In this document: one piece after another, positions 7,078-16,279 of the stretch | Layout of the letters: the number at the start of each line of letters is the position of its first letter | Position numbering within the stretch: position 1 is the first letter of the stretch | Origin: Bacteroidetes bacterium UBA6183 | Lineage (GTDB): Bacteria; Bacteroidota; Bacteroidia; UKL13-3 | Direction of reading: 5' to 3' | Length of the DNA: 64,000 nt | Assembly (NCBI GenBank): GCA_002422865.1 | Contig: DITN01000075.1 | Coordinates: forward strand, 1 to 64,000 | Notes under the pieces: model-generated | Told to the model about the DNA's origin: nothing | Seen by the model: the letters and a program-made list of their open reading frames with translations, nothing else | Databases searched by the model: none | Made by a program: the position numbers and the translations under genes

Positions 7078-8976
7078 CTACAACTTCACCACTTTAAACT
7101 CCGTTCTTCTGTTTAGTTTTCGGCCGGCTTCGGTTTTGTTATCGGCTACAGGTTGTGTATCGCCATAACCTTTGTAGGTTAAGCGTGTGGCTTCAATACC
7201 ATTGCTGATTAAAAATTGCCATACACTTTTAGCACGGTTATTACTCAACTCAAAGTTCTTTTGTTTAATACCGGTGTTATCGGTATGTCCGCCAAGCTCA
7301 ATGGCCAAGGTTGGGTTGTTTTTTAAAAATGCCACCAACTTATTCAACTCTACTTTCGATTCTTCTTTTAACTCAAATTTATCTACTTCAAAAAACACAT
7401 TGTTCAACACCACTTTTTCTCCCGCCACCAAAGGTTTAAGCGGAATATCAATTAACAAAGGCTCGGTAGCCGTTTGGTTTTTTAAAGCAAAATTTTCGGA
7501 GTGAAATAAATAACCTTCAGCACTTACATTTAACGCATAATCTTTATTGCCTTGCAAGCTCACCAAAAATGCACCGGTAGCTTTATTGCTCTGCGATTCT
7601 ATCACTGTTTTTCCGGTTGCAAGATCTATTAACTCAATACGTGCTTTTAATTTTTTAAGCGACTTGGCATCATACACATTACCTTTAACGTAACCTGTTG
7701 CAATGGGCCGTGCTTGGTTGTACAATTCAAACTCATACAAATCTAATCCACCAAAACCACCTTCGCGTTCAGAGGCAATGTAGGCATCAATCCCATTTGC
7801 ACCAATGGCCAAACAACGTTCGTCTTTATTGGTGTTAATAGGGTAGCCTAGGTTGGTTGGTTTATCCCATTTACCCGATGCATTTTTACGGGTATAAAAA
7901 ATATCAACCCCACCTAAACCCGGATGAAAATCGCTGGTAAAATATAGGGTTACATCATCTTTGGCTATAAAAGGAGTTTCTTCGTTTCCGGCTGTATTAA
8001 TATCAGGACCAAGATTTACAGGAGGAGCCCAACGCCCTTTGCTGTAGGTGCTTTGCCAAATATCCATGCCACCAAAACCACCCGGGCGAGCACTCGCGAA
8101 ATACAACGTTTTTCCATCAAATGAAACTGATGGTTGACTTTCCCAAGCACGTGTATTTACCGGGAAACCCAAGTTACGCGGTTCTTTCCAGTCCATTCCA
8201 TCTAATGCACTAAAATAAATATCGCAGCTACCTTCGCCTTCGGGCCAGTTACAGCCCGTAAAAAATACATATTGTCCGTCACTGCTTATTGAAATAGTTC
8301 CCTCGTTACGATCGCTATTAATAGGTTCGCCCATGTTTCTACTTTGGGTCCAGGCGTTGTTTTGATCTTTGGTGCTGATGTAAAAATCTTCGGTACGGTT
8401 ACTTTTTAAACGGGTATAAATAAACACTTGTTTATCGGCACTTACTCCAGGAAAATATTCGTCTAAAGGCGAGTTAATTCCCGCACCCATATTTTGCGGA
8501 TTGTATGGAACCGGATTTTTAACCGCTGTGCTTCCAAACTGTGCGGTAATAAATGCACGCTCAACCTTGTTGGCATCTATTTGAGTACCGCGTTTTTCTT
8601 TGTATAAATTTAAGTTGCCAAGCGCCTTTTCGTATTGTCCGTTGCTTAACTGCGCAGTAGCCAATTTAAAATAGGGTATCTGAAACTCTGGATTAATAAC
8701 AATGGCTTTTTCGTACAACAATTCGGCTTCATTGTATTGTTCGTTACTCTCTTTAACATCGGCAAGCAACATGTATGCATCAACAAACTTAGGGTCAATT
8801 TCAATGGCTTTGTTTAATAACTCACTGGCTTTTTTGCCATCATACATGGTAAAAGCTTGTAATGCTTCGCCAAAAAGTTTGCTTGCTTTTTTGTTGTTGG
8901 TGCCTGTAAAGGGTTGATTTTGTGCGAATGTAAATGTTACAAACAAAAAAGTAATTAGTGCCAAAAAGTATCTCAT
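7078..8976 (-). CDS. OmpA-family protein with TPR, PD40 and CarboxypepD_reg domains (PorE-like architecture)
   Basis: Start chosen at ATG 8976, giving 632 residues with a clean signal peptide (MRYFLALITFLFVTFTFA); the open frame otherwise begins at a TTG. Domain order: TPR repeats (about 25-125), PD40/WD40-like propeller blades (SADKQVFIYTR, SSDGQYVFFTGC, SFDGKTLYFASARPGGFGG, ...), a CarboxypepD_reg-like beta domain (GYVKGNVYDAKSLKKLKA) and a C-terminal OmpA peptidoglycan-binding domain (GGHTDNTG, NRAKSV, GYGDTQPV). The same order is known in PorE, a type IX secretion component that binds peptidoglycan. PorE itself is a lipoprotein, whereas this signal peptide has no lipobox, so the gene symbol is withheld. 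Confidence 0.85.
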   Translation of the reverse strand: MRYFLALITFLFVTFTFAQNQPFTGTNNKKASKLFGEALQAFTMYDGKKASELLNKAIEIDPKFVDAYMLLADVKESNEQYNEAELLYEKAIVINPEFQIPYFKLATAQLSNGQYEKALGNLNLYKEKRGTQIDANKVERAFITAQFGSTAVKNPVPYNPQNMGAGINSPLDEYFPGVSADKQVFIYTRLKSNRTEDFYISTKDQNNAWTQSRNMGEPINSDRNEGTISISSDGQYVFFTGCNWPEGEGSCDIYFSALDGMDWKEPRNLGFPVNTRAWESQPSVSFDGKTLYFASARPGGFGGMDIWQSTYSKGRWAPPVNLGPDINTAGNEETPFIAKDDVTLYFTSDFHPGLGGVDIFYTRKNASGKWDKPTNLGYPINTNKDERCLAIGANGIDAYIASEREGGFGGLDLYEFELYNQARPIATGYVKGNVYDAKSLKKLKARIELIDLATGKTVIESQSNKATGAFLVSLQGNKDYALNVSAEGYLFHSENFALKNQTATEPLLIDIPLKPLVAGEKVVLNNVFFEVDKFELKEESKVELNKLVAFLKNNPTLAIELGGHTDNTGIKQKNFELSNNRAKSVWQFLISNGIEATRLTYKGYGDTQPVADNKTEAGRKLNRRTEFKVVKL

Positions 8977-9033
8977 GTGTAATGTGTTATGAACGTAATT
9001 GAATAGTTGTTTATGATGATTTTTAAAGTCCAA

Positions 9034-9663
9034 CTAAGGAATATTCATGTACTTATGTACCTGTAAGCTTATTTTCCATTTAGGATTTTGCTTCACGTAA
9101 TCAATAATTAATGGCAATACCTGTGCCGATTTATCCCACTCTGGTTGCAGGTAAAGTTTGCATTGGTTGTTTACTAAGGCTGCATGTTTTTCGGCCCACT
9201 CAAAATCAGTTTTGTTAAACACCACCACTTTAAGTTCGTTGGCTATTGCCACCACTTCGTTTAAAGGTGCTTTAAATTTTTTGGGTGAAACACAAATCCA
9301 ATCCCAATCACCTGAAAGGGGAGAAGAGCCCGATGTTTCGATGTTGGTTTTGATGCCTTTGTTTTTAAGCGCAGTGGTTAACCCGTCTAATTGATGTAAC
9401 AGAGGTTCACCACCTGTTATTACAGCTAACGGAGCTTGTGCATCAACCACCCAATTTACCATTTCATCTATACTGTATTTGGGGTGTGCATCTGCATCCC
9501 AACTTTCTTTTACATCACACCAAACACAACCTACATCGCAGCCACCTAACCTAATAAAATAGGCAGCATGACCCTGATAAAAACCTTCACCCTGAATGGT
9601 ATAAAAGTGTTCCATTACAGGTAGTTTTTGTTCGGTAATAGCGGTGTTTGTATCTTGTTGCAT
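9034..9663 (-). CDS. queE: 7-carboxy-7-deazaguanine synthase
   Basis: 209 residues. It is a radical-SAM enzyme that contracts 6-carboxytetrahydropterin to 7-carboxy-7-deazaguanine in preQ0/queuosine synthesis. The shortened SAM barrel shows FYTIQGEG, the CDVGCVWC cluster motif (C-x3-C-x2-C, 4Fe-4S), ITGGEPLL (SAM contact) and NIETSGS. Length suits the short QueE clade. The end lies 58 bp from the OmpA-family start on the same strand; other queuosine genes are not in the window. Confidence 0.93.
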   Translation of the reverse strand: MQQDTNTAITEQKLPVMEHFYTIQGEGFYQGHAAYFIRLGGCDVGCVWCDVKESWDADAHPKYSIDEMVNWVVDAQAPLAVITGGEPLLHQLDGLTTALKNKGIKTNIETSGSSPLSGDWDWICVSPKKFKAPLNEVVAIANELKVVVFNKTDFEWAEKHAALVNNQCKLYLQPEWDKSAQVLPLIIDYVKQNPKWKISLQVHKYMNIP

Positions 9664-9686
9664 TGGTATTTGCTTTGATAAAATGA

Positions 9687-10547
9687 TTATTTGTTTTTAA
9701 CTGCGTTTAGGGTGTTTAGTAACAAACCCACACGAGTCATAGGACCTACACCGCCCGGAACCGGAGTAATGTAACTTGCTTTTGCAGCGCACTCTTCGTA
9801 AGCCACATCACCTTTTAAGCGGTAACCACTTTTGGTTGATGCATCTTCAACACGGGTAATGCCCACATCAATTACAACGGCACCATCTTTTATCATATGT
9901 GCTTTAACGTACTCAGGAATACCAACTGCAGCAATTACAATATCAGCACGTTTAATGTGTTCTTCAATATTTACAGTGCGGCTGTGACAAACGGTAACGG
10001 TACAATTTTTTTGCAACATTAAAGCACTCATGGGTTTGCCCACAATGTCGCTGCGACCAATAACCACACAGTGTTTACCGTTGGTTTCTATGTTGTAATG
10101 TTCAATTAACTTAACAATACCAAATGGTGTTGCAGGTAAAAAACAAGGTAATCCTTTAAACATCAAACCTACATTCATGGGGTGAAATCCATCCACATCC
10201 TTACGGTAATCAATGGTTTCGGTTACCTTTTTCTCGTTGATGTGTTTAGGTAATGGCAATTGCACAATCAATCCATCAATATCAGGGTTGTTATTTATTT
10301 TCTCTACTTCAGCCAATAATGCTTCTTCGGTAATATTTGCATCAAAACGCAAAACGGTACTATCAAACCCAACCTCCATACAATCTTTTTCTTTGGCACC
10401 CACGTAAGTCATACTTGCACCATCATTACCCACTAAAATAGCAGCCAAATGAGGCGTTTTTTTGCCAGCAGCCTTAAGTGTGGCAACTTCTTGCTTAATG
10501 TCTTCGCGTAATTTTTTTGATACTTCGTTTCCGTTTAAAATTTGCAT
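9687..10547 (-). CDS. folD: Bifunctional methylene-THF dehydrogenase / methenyl-THF cyclohydrolase
   Basis: The 286-residue length is standard for FolD, which interconverts 5,10-methylene- and 10-formyl-tetrahydrofolate using NADP. Signatures: YVGAKEKDCMEVGF (catalytic Tyr/Lys region), GLIVQLPLPKH, the Rossmann motif GRSDIVGKPMSALML and the C-terminal ITPVPGGVGPMT. A possible minus-strand promoter (TATTTTTG at 10697-10690, TTG 16 bp further upstream) precedes it in the divergent region shared with the cbb3 operon. Confidence 0.96.
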   Translation of the reverse strand: MQILNGNEVSKKLREDIKQEVATLKAAGKKTPHLAAILVGNDGASMTYVGAKEKDCMEVGFDSTVLRFDANITEEALLAEVEKINNNPDIDGLIVQLPLPKHINEKKVTETIDYRKDVDGFHPMNVGLMFKGLPCFLPATPFGIVKLIEHYNIETNGKHCVVIGRSDIVGKPMSALMLQKNCTVTVCHSRTVNIEEHIKRADIVIAAVGIPEYVKAHMIKDGAVVIDVGITRVEDASTKSGYRLKGDVAYEECAAKASYITPVPGGVGPMTRVGLLLNTLNAVKNK

Positions 10548-10676
10548 AATTGGTTGATGTTTTAATTGGTGTGCGTTGAGTGCTGCAATGATAAGGTTTT
10601 AGCGACTAATTGCAGCTAAAAGTATGTGATAAGTTAGTGGTGAAAAAAAATGTTTAAAGGCCTTTTTTTTACCAAA

Positions 10677-10688
10677 TGATTATAATCA
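10677..10688. promoter_or_regulatory. FNR/CRP-like palindrome between folD and the cbb3 operon
   Basis: TGATTATAATCA is a perfect 12-bp palindrome containing TGAT-N4-ATCA, the inner core of an FNR-type box. It lies about 105 bp upstream of the Rrf2-cco operon and near the likely folD start. Oxygen-responsive control of cbb3 oxidase by FNR-type regulators is common, but no such regulator is encoded here and one 12-mer can occur by chance. Confidence 0.3.
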
Positions 10689-10764
10689 GCAAAAATAAAT
10701 GACAGAAAAACAACAATTTATAAAATAGAAGATATAAAGGTCTTTTATTATTTATTGGCCGTAT

Positions 10765-10772
10765 TACCTTTG
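10765..10772 (+). promoter_or_regulatory. Possible -7 promoter element for the Rrf2-cco operon
   Basis: TACCTTTG matches the Bacteroidota -7 consensus TAnnTTTG, 19 nt before the Rrf2 start codon. No TTG sits 17-23 bp upstream of it, so this promoter would be weak or activator-dependent. Confidence 0.45.
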
Positions 10773-10791
10773 AATACACAATCGCAAATAA

Positions 10792-11247
10792 ATGTTTTCG
10801 CAAAGTTGTAAATACGCCATCAGGGCTATGTTTTTAGTAGCTCAACGCTCATCAGAAGGAAGATTCGTGGGTATAAAGGAGGTGGCTGAAGGTTTGGACG
10901 CTCCTCAACATTTTATTGCCAAAATTTTACAAGATTTGTCTAAAAGAGGATTTATTACCTCGGCCAAAGGACCTAAAGGTGGTTTTTTAATTGATGTAAA
11001 TCAGCGCAATACCACCTTGTACGATTTAGTGCTTGCAATTGATGGCAATAAACTCATAACTTCTTGTTGTTTAGGATTGAAGGATTGTTCTGAAAAAAAT
11101 CCTTGTCCGGTACACAATGATTTTAAGCCTATTAGAAAAAAAATCCATTCCATGTTAGACAATACAAAGGTTTGCGATTACAATGATGAATTGGCACAAA
11201 GTGTTTTTTATCTAAAAGACGCTGGTATAGGTCCAATAACCAATTAA
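10792..11247 (+). CDS. Rrf2-family transcriptional regulator (Cys-rich, likely Fe-S sensor)
   Basis: 151 residues. The winged helix-turn-helix is visible at the N-terminus (YAIRAMFLVAQRS, then GIKEVAEGLDAPQHFIAKI and KGPKGGFLI, the Rrf2 wing). A cysteine cluster at about 95-110 (SCCLGLKDCSEKNPCPVH) fits the Fe-S binding loop of the IscR/NsrR/RsrR type, although spacing differs from each. It ends 4 bp before ccoI, so it is probably part of the oxidase operon and may tie its expression to redox or Fe-S status. That regulatory role is inference from position. Confidence 0.88.
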   Translation: MFSQSCKYAIRAMFLVAQRSSEGRFVGIKEVAEGLDAPQHFIAKILQDLSKRGFITSAKGPKGGFLIDVNQRNTTLYDLVLAIDGNKLITSCCLGLKDCSEKNPCPVHNDFKPIRKKIHSMLDNTKVCDYNDELAQSVFYLKDAGIGPITN

Positions 11248-11251
11248 GCTC

Positions 11252-13666
11252 ATGACCAAACAAGCTGAAATAGTTAAACAAAAGGTTTCTTGCTTTCACT
11301 GTGGTGACCAATGCGTTACCCAAACAAACCATGATGACCACACTTTTTGCTGTGTAGGTTGTAAAAATGTGTACGAGTTATTATCAAGCAATAACTTGTG
11401 CAGTTATTATGATATTGAAAATACTCCGGGTGTTACCCAACGCAATCCGGTTTTGGCCAGTGCGTTTGCTTATTTAGATGATGAGAAGGTGGCTCAGCAG
11501 TTATTGCAATACTGTGATGATAAAATTGCCAAAGTAACGTTCTTTATTCCAACCATGCATTGCAGTTCGTGCATTTGGTTGTTGGAAAACTTATACAAAA
11601 TCAATCCGCATGTTTCTTTGGCTAAGGTTAATTTCTTAAAGAAGGAATTACACATCAGTTTTAACCCTAAAGAAACAGGCTTACGCCAAATCGTTACTTT
11701 ATTAAGCAGTCTTGGTTACGAGCCGGCCATAAGTTTAAACGACCTGGAGAAAAATGTTAAAAAAGATGAAAACCGCAAGTTGAGTTATCAAATTGGTGTG
11801 GCCGGTTTTTGTTTCGGTAACATCATGCTCATTAGTTTTCCGGAATATTTTGGGTTAGATACCTTTACTAAAGGTTCATTCTCAAAACTGTTTGGATACA
11901 TCAACTTGGTATTATCGTTACCCGTGTTTTTCTTCAGTGCTCAAGATTATTTTAAAGCGGCTTGGGGAGGTATCAAGAAAAAATTCATCAGCATTGATGT
12001 GCCGTTGGCTTTAGGTATTTTGGTGATGTTTACCCGCAGTACTTACGAGGTAATAAGCGGCCACGGCATAGGTTGGTTTGATACCCATGCAGGATTGGTG
12101 TTTTTCTTGTTAATAGGTAAATGGTTTCAGCAAAAAACATTCGATACCTTATCGTTTGAACGCGACTATAAATCATATTTCCCGGTTGCTGTAACTGTAA
12201 TTAAAGATAAGCAGGAGATTACGGTTCCGGTAACTGCATTGGCTATTGGCGATAGAATAAAAATTAGAAACAACGAGTTAATTCCGGCCGACTCTATATT
12301 ATTAAATGGAGATGCGCAAGTTGATTTTAGTTTTGTTACAGGCGAATCAGACCCTGTTAAAAAGGTAGTAGGAGAGATTATATATGCGGGTGGTCGCCAA
12401 AAAGGTGCAACTATAGAATTAGAAGTGAGCAAAAAAGTATCGCAAAGTTACCTAACCCAGTTATGGAACAACGAAACGTTCGCTAAAAACGCCACAAGTA
12501 GCATTCAAAGTTTTCAGCAGGTGGTTAGTAAATATTTTACCATTGCACTTTTAATTGTTGCTTTTGGCAGTGCAGCATTTTGGTTAATGGTAAACCCCTC
12601 TTTATCGCTTAATGCATTTACAGCAGTATTAATTATTGCTTGCCCGTGTGCATTGGCCTTGTCAAGTCCGTTTGCATTAGGAACAGCGATGCGTGTTTTG
12701 GGCCGTAATAAGTTTTACATTAAATCACCTGCAGTGGTTGAGCAAATGGCGCATATGGATACCATGGTGTTTGACAAAACAGGAACTTTAACCCAACCTT
12801 CTGCATCAAGCATTGTGTATTACGGTCAGCCATTAACAGTTAATCAACTACAAATAATTGCTGCAGTAGTTTCGCAATCCATACACCCTTTAAGCCAAAA
12901 AATTAAAACATACTTAGGCACACAAAATACACCTGCTGTAACTGCGTATACAGAAACTGCCGGTAAAGGTATTGAAGCCGAAGTAAACGGAGTAAAAGTA
13001 TTAGTTGGCTCAAGAAGTTTTGTGGGGGCTGATGTACATAATAACGCGAACAATTTAGCTACCCGAGTTTACATCAAAATCAACCAGAAATTAATCGGTT
13101 ATTTTGAAATGGAGCAAGGCTATCGTAAAGGTTTAAATGAGGTTTTAAGTCAGTTAAATCCTAACTTTAAACAATACTTATTATCGGGTGATAACGACAA
13201 AGAGCGCAATAACTTAAAAGTATATTTTAAGCATGACGAAAACATGTTGTTTAACCAAACACCTGCTGATAAGTTAAACTTTATACAAAACTTACAACAA
13301 CAGCATAAAAAGGTGGTAATGATTGGTGATGGATTAAACGATGCCGGTGCACTTAAGGCAGCACATGTGGGTATTTCGGTAACAGAAAATACAGCACATT
13401 TTTCTCCTGCAAGTGATGTGATTATGGATGCAGAAGTATTTTCTAATTTCCCTAAATACTTTGGTTTCGCTAAAAATACTTTAAAGGTTATACATATCAG
13501 TTTTATCATTTCTTTAATATACAATATAGTAGGTTTAAGTTTTGCGGTTCAAGGCACTTTGTCGCCTTTGTTTGCTGCAGTGCTTATGCCAATAAGTTCG
13601 GTAACTGTAATAGCATTTACCACATTAACCACCACATTTTTTGCTAAAAAAGGAGGCTTACAATGA
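11252..13666 (+). CDS. ccoI: Copper-transporting P-type ATPase for cbb3 oxidase assembly
   Basis: 804 residues. The N-terminus carries a Cys-rich metal-binding module (CFHCGDQC...CCVGCKNVYELL) and then a heavy-metal-associated domain with PTMHCSSCIWLLE. The P1B ATPase core follows: FVTGESDPV (actuator), CPCALALSS (transmembrane metal site), DKTGTLT (phosphorylated Asp), SIHPLS (variant HP site) and MIGDGLNDAGAL (hinge). CcoI/FixI exports or delivers copper for the CuB site of cbb3 oxidase. It is flanked by Rrf2 (4-bp gap) and ccoS (4-bp overlap), which supports CcoI over a general copper exporter. Confidence 0.95.
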   Translation: MTKQAEIVKQKVSCFHCGDQCVTQTNHDDHTFCCVGCKNVYELLSSNNLCSYYDIENTPGVTQRNPVLASAFAYLDDEKVAQQLLQYCDDKIAKVTFFIPTMHCSSCIWLLENLYKINPHVSLAKVNFLKKELHISFNPKETGLRQIVTLLSSLGYEPAISLNDLEKNVKKDENRKLSYQIGVAGFCFGNIMLISFPEYFGLDTFTKGSFSKLFGYINLVLSLPVFFFSAQDYFKAAWGGIKKKFISIDVPLALGILVMFTRSTYEVISGHGIGWFDTHAGLVFFLLIGKWFQQKTFDTLSFERDYKSYFPVAVTVIKDKQEITVPVTALAIGDRIKIRNNELIPADSILLNGDAQVDFSFVTGESDPVKKVVGEIIYAGGRQKGATIELEVSKKVSQSYLTQLWNNETFAKNATSSIQSFQQVVSKYFTIALLIVAFGSAAFWLMVNPSLSLNAFTAVLIIACPCALALSSPFALGTAMRVLGRNKFYIKSPAVVEQMAHMDTMVFDKTGTLTQPSASSIVYYGQPLTVNQLQIIAAVVSQSIHPLSQKIKTYLGTQNTPAVTAYTETAGKGIEAEVNGVKVLVGSRSFVGADVHNNANNLATRVYIKINQKLIGYFEMEQGYRKGLNEVLSQLNPNFKQYLLSGDNDKERNNLKVYFKHDENMLFNQTPADKLNFIQNLQQQHKKVVMIGDGLNDAGALKAAHVGISVTENTAHFSPASDVIMDAEVFSNFPKYFGFAKNTLKVIHISFIISLIYNIVGLSFAVQGTLSPLFAAVLMPISSVTVIAFTTLTTTFFAKKGGLQ

Positions 13667-13860
13667 GCGTAATGTTTATATTAATAGGATGTAGTTTTTT
13701 ATTGGCCATTGGTTTTTTAGGAGCCTTTATTTGGTCAGTAAGATCGGGCCAGATGGATGATGATTATACGCCATCAGTTCGTATTCTTTTTGACGACATC
13801 AAACCAAAAACAGAAACAACAAATACCACAAATAACAAATCGACAACAGACACTAATTAA
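13663..13860 (+). CDS. ccoS: Cbb3-type oxidase assembly protein CcoS
   Basis: A 65-residue single-span protein: one transmembrane helix (about 5-27), then WSVRSGQMDDDYTPSVRILFDD, matching the CcoS pattern in which an acidic D-D motif follows the helix, and a Thr/Asn-rich hydrophilic tail. CcoS is needed for cofactor (heme and copper) insertion in CcoN. Its ATG overlaps the ccoI stop (ATGA). Confidence 0.93.
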   Translation: MSVMFILIGCSFLLAIGFLGAFIWSVRSGQMDDDYTPSVRILFDDIKPKTETTNTTNNKSTTDTN

Positions 13861-13925
13861 CAACACAAAAGAATTTAAAATGTACCCTCAAATTTCAATT
13901 AAACAACTCTAACAAAACCAATACC

Positions 13926-16055
13926 ATGCAAATTGAAAAATTTAACTACGACAACAAAATTGTGAGAGACTTTGCAATTGCCACCATCATTTTTGGTGTG
14001 GTTGGCATGATTGTAGGTCTATTAGCAGCAATTCAATTGTACGAACCTGCAGCAAACCTCGGGAATCAGTACACCACTTTCGGACGTATTCGTCCGCTAC
14101 ACACCAATGCAATTATTTTTGCATTTGTTGGTAACGCTATTTTTATGGGTGTTTATTACTCATTACAACGTTTGTGCAAAGCACGTATGTTTAGCGATGT
14201 ATTAAGCCGTATTCACTTTTGGGGATGGCAAACCATCATTTTATTGGCTGCAATTTCTTTACCATTAGGTTATACTTCATCAAAAGAGTATGCCGAATTG
14301 GAGTGGCCAATTGATATTATGATTGCCCTTGTTTGGGTAACATTTGGTATCAATATGATTGGTACCATTATTAAACGCAGAGAAAAACAAATGTATGTGG
14401 CCATATGGTTTTACTTGGCTACGTTTGTTACGGTTGCGGTGTTACATATTGTAAACTCTATCGAGTTGCCAATCAGCTTAACCAAAAGTTACTCGGTTTA
14501 TGCCGGTGTGCAAGATGCATTGGTGCAATGGTGGTACGGACATAACGCAGTTGCTTTTTTCTTAACTACTCCGTTTTTGGGTATGATGTATTATTTCTTA
14601 CCTAAAGCAGCCGGTCGTCCTGTATACTCGTACAAACTTTCTATTTTACACTTCTGGTCTTTAATATTCTTATACATTTGGGCTGGTCCTCATCACTTGT
14701 TATACTCATCGTTACCTGATTGGGCACAATCGTTAGGTGTGGTATTTTCTATCATGCTTATTGCGCCAAGTTGGGGTGGTATGGTTAACGGTTTATTAAC
14801 TTTACGTGGTGCTTGGGATAAGGTGCGTGATGAGCCTATTTTAAAAATGTTTGCTGTAGGTGTTACTGCTTATGGTATGGCAACTTTTGAAGGCCCTCTG
14901 CTTTCGCTTAAAAATGTAAATGCTATTGCGCATTTTACCGATTGGATTGTAGCGCACGTTCACGTGGGTGCTCTAGGTTGGAATGGTTTATTAACCTTCG
15001 CTATTTTATATTGGATTATACCACGTATATACAATACCACCATTTACTCTAAAAAGTTAATGAATACCCACTTCTGGTTGGCTACTTTAGGTATTGTGTT
15101 TTATGCAATTCCAATGTACTGGAGCGGATTTACACAAGGTTTAATGTGGAAAGAGTTTACCCCTGAAGGCACATTACAATATCCTGAATTCTTAAAAATT
15201 ACCTTGCAAATTTTGCCGTTGCATGTTTTACGTTCAGTAGGTGGTACTTTATACTTGGCCGGTTTCTTGGTGTTAATTTATAACATTGTTAAAACCATTA
15301 AACAAGGACGTTTAGTTGCTAACGAACCGGCTGAAGCACCTGCATTAGAGAAATCAACCTTGTTTAAAAAAGGAGAATTTTGGCATGCTGTGTTAGAGAA
15401 AAAACCAATTACGTTTACTGTATTAGCAGTAATCATGATTGTTATTGGCGGTGCGGTAGAAATGATTCCAACGTTCTTAATCAAATCAAACATACCAACC
15501 ATAGCCAGTGTAAAACCGTATACTCCTCTTGAGTTACAAGGTCGTGATATTTATATCCGTGAAGGATGTAACGTTTGTCACTCACAGTGGGTGCGTCCGT
15601 TTCGTAGCGAAACAGAACGTTACATGGGCGAGTATTCAAAAGCAGGTGAGTATGTGTATGATCATCCATTTTTGTGGGGTTCAAAACGTACAGGACCTGA
15701 TTTGATGCGTATTGGTGGTAAATATCCTGATAGCTGGCACTACCACCACATGATGGATCCTAGAACCATGTCTCCGGGTAGTATCATGCCTAAGTACCAA
15801 TGGTTAGCCGATCAAGATATTGAAGTAAGCACCACCATTAAAAAGTTAAAAGCAATGAAAACTTTAGGTGTACCTTATACTCAATATGAAATTGATAATG
15901 CAAACAATTCATTGGCAGAGCAAGCCAAAACAATATCTGATAACTTGAAAAAAGAAGGTATTGCGCTCGACAGCCAAAAAGAAATGATAGCAATTATCGC
16001 ATACTTACAACGTATGGGTACTGACATTAAAAAAAATAAAACAGCAAGTAATTAA
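13926..16055 (+). CDS. ccoNO: Fused cbb3 oxidase subunits I and II (CcoN-CcoO)
   Basis: 709 residues. Residues about 1-470 are the heme-copper oxidase catalytic subunit: LHTNAIIFAFVGNAIF (low-spin heme His), QWWYGHNAVAFFLTTPF and GPHHLLYSSLPDW (CuB histidines), and DWIVAHVHVGALGWNG (heme b3/b His pair). After a linker and a helix (about 485-510), a CcoO mono-heme cytochrome c domain follows with GCNVCHSQWVRPF (CxxCH, about 548) and a Met ligand candidate in SPGSIMPKYQWL. The enzyme reduces O2 at low tension and pumps protons. CcoN-CcoO fusion is known in Bacteroidota. Confidence 0.96.
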   Translation: MQIEKFNYDNKIVRDFAIATIIFGVVGMIVGLLAAIQLYEPAANLGNQYTTFGRIRPLHTNAIIFAFVGNAIFMGVYYSLQRLCKARMFSDVLSRIHFWGWQTIILLAAISLPLGYTSSKEYAELEWPIDIMIALVWVTFGINMIGTIIKRREKQMYVAIWFYLATFVTVAVLHIVNSIELPISLTKSYSVYAGVQDALVQWWYGHNAVAFFLTTPFLGMMYYFLPKAAGRPVYSYKLSILHFWSLIFLYIWAGPHHLLYSSLPDWAQSLGVVFSIMLIAPSWGGMVNGLLTLRGAWDKVRDEPILKMFAVGVTAYGMATFEGPLLSLKNVNAIAHFTDWIVAHVHVGALGWNGLLTFAILYWIIPRIYNTTIYSKKLMNTHFWLATLGIVFYAIPMYWSGFTQGLMWKEFTPEGTLQYPEFLKITLQILPLHVLRSVGGTLYLAGFLVLIYNIVKTIKQGRLVANEPAEAPALEKSTLFKKGEFWHAVLEKKPITFTVLAVIMIVIGGAVEMIPTFLIKSNIPTIASVKPYTPLELQGRDIYIREGCNVCHSQWVRPFRSETERYMGEYSKAGEYVYDHPFLWGSKRTGPDLMRIGGKYPDSWHYHHMMDPRTMSPGSIMPKYQWLADQDIEVSTTIKKLKAMKTLGVPYTQYEIDNANNSLAEQAKTISDNLKKEGIALDSQKEMIAIIAYLQRMGTDIKKNKTASN

Positions 16056-16061
16056 TTAACC

Positions 16062-16098
16062 TTCCTTGATTGGTGTTCAAAAGGCATCAATCAAGGAA
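16062..16098 (+). other. Stem-loop between ccoNO and ccoQ
   Basis: TTCCTTGATTGGTG (16062-16075) pairs with CATCAATCAAGGAA (16085-16098) with one G-U pair around a 9-nt loop, starting 6 bp after the ccoNO stop. No T-run follows, so it is not a standard terminator. An mRNA-stability or processing element that protects the ccoNO message is a reasonable inference. Confidence 0.65.
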
Positions 16099-16112
16099 AT
16101 AAAAACAAAACA

Positions 16113-16268
16113 ATGAAACAGTTTTTAGCAAATGTGCAAGGTGTTGATGGGTATCTCATCTTCTCGTTAATTGTTTTTTTTCTATTTTTTGTTGGCTTAT
16201 TATGGTGGGTATTTACTGCCGACAAAGGCTACATCAATAAAATGAAAAATATCCCCTTAGATAATTAA
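16113..16268 (+). CDS. ccoQ: Small cbb3 oxidase subunit, CcoQ-like
   Basis: 51 residues. The protein (MKQFLANVQGVDGYLIFSLI...) has one transmembrane helix (about 14-35, ending GLLWWVFTADKGYINKM) followed by a short basic tail. Position between ccoNO and ccoP, size and topology fit CcoQ (subunit IV), which stabilises the cbb3 complex. Sequence conservation in this subunit is low, so the call relies on context. It begins 14 bp after the intercistronic stem-loop and ends 11 bp before ccoP. Confidence 0.82.
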   Translation: MKQFLANVQGVDGYLIFSLIVFFLFFVGLLWWVFTADKGYINKMKNIPLDN

Positions 16269-16279
16269 TAAATCCACTT

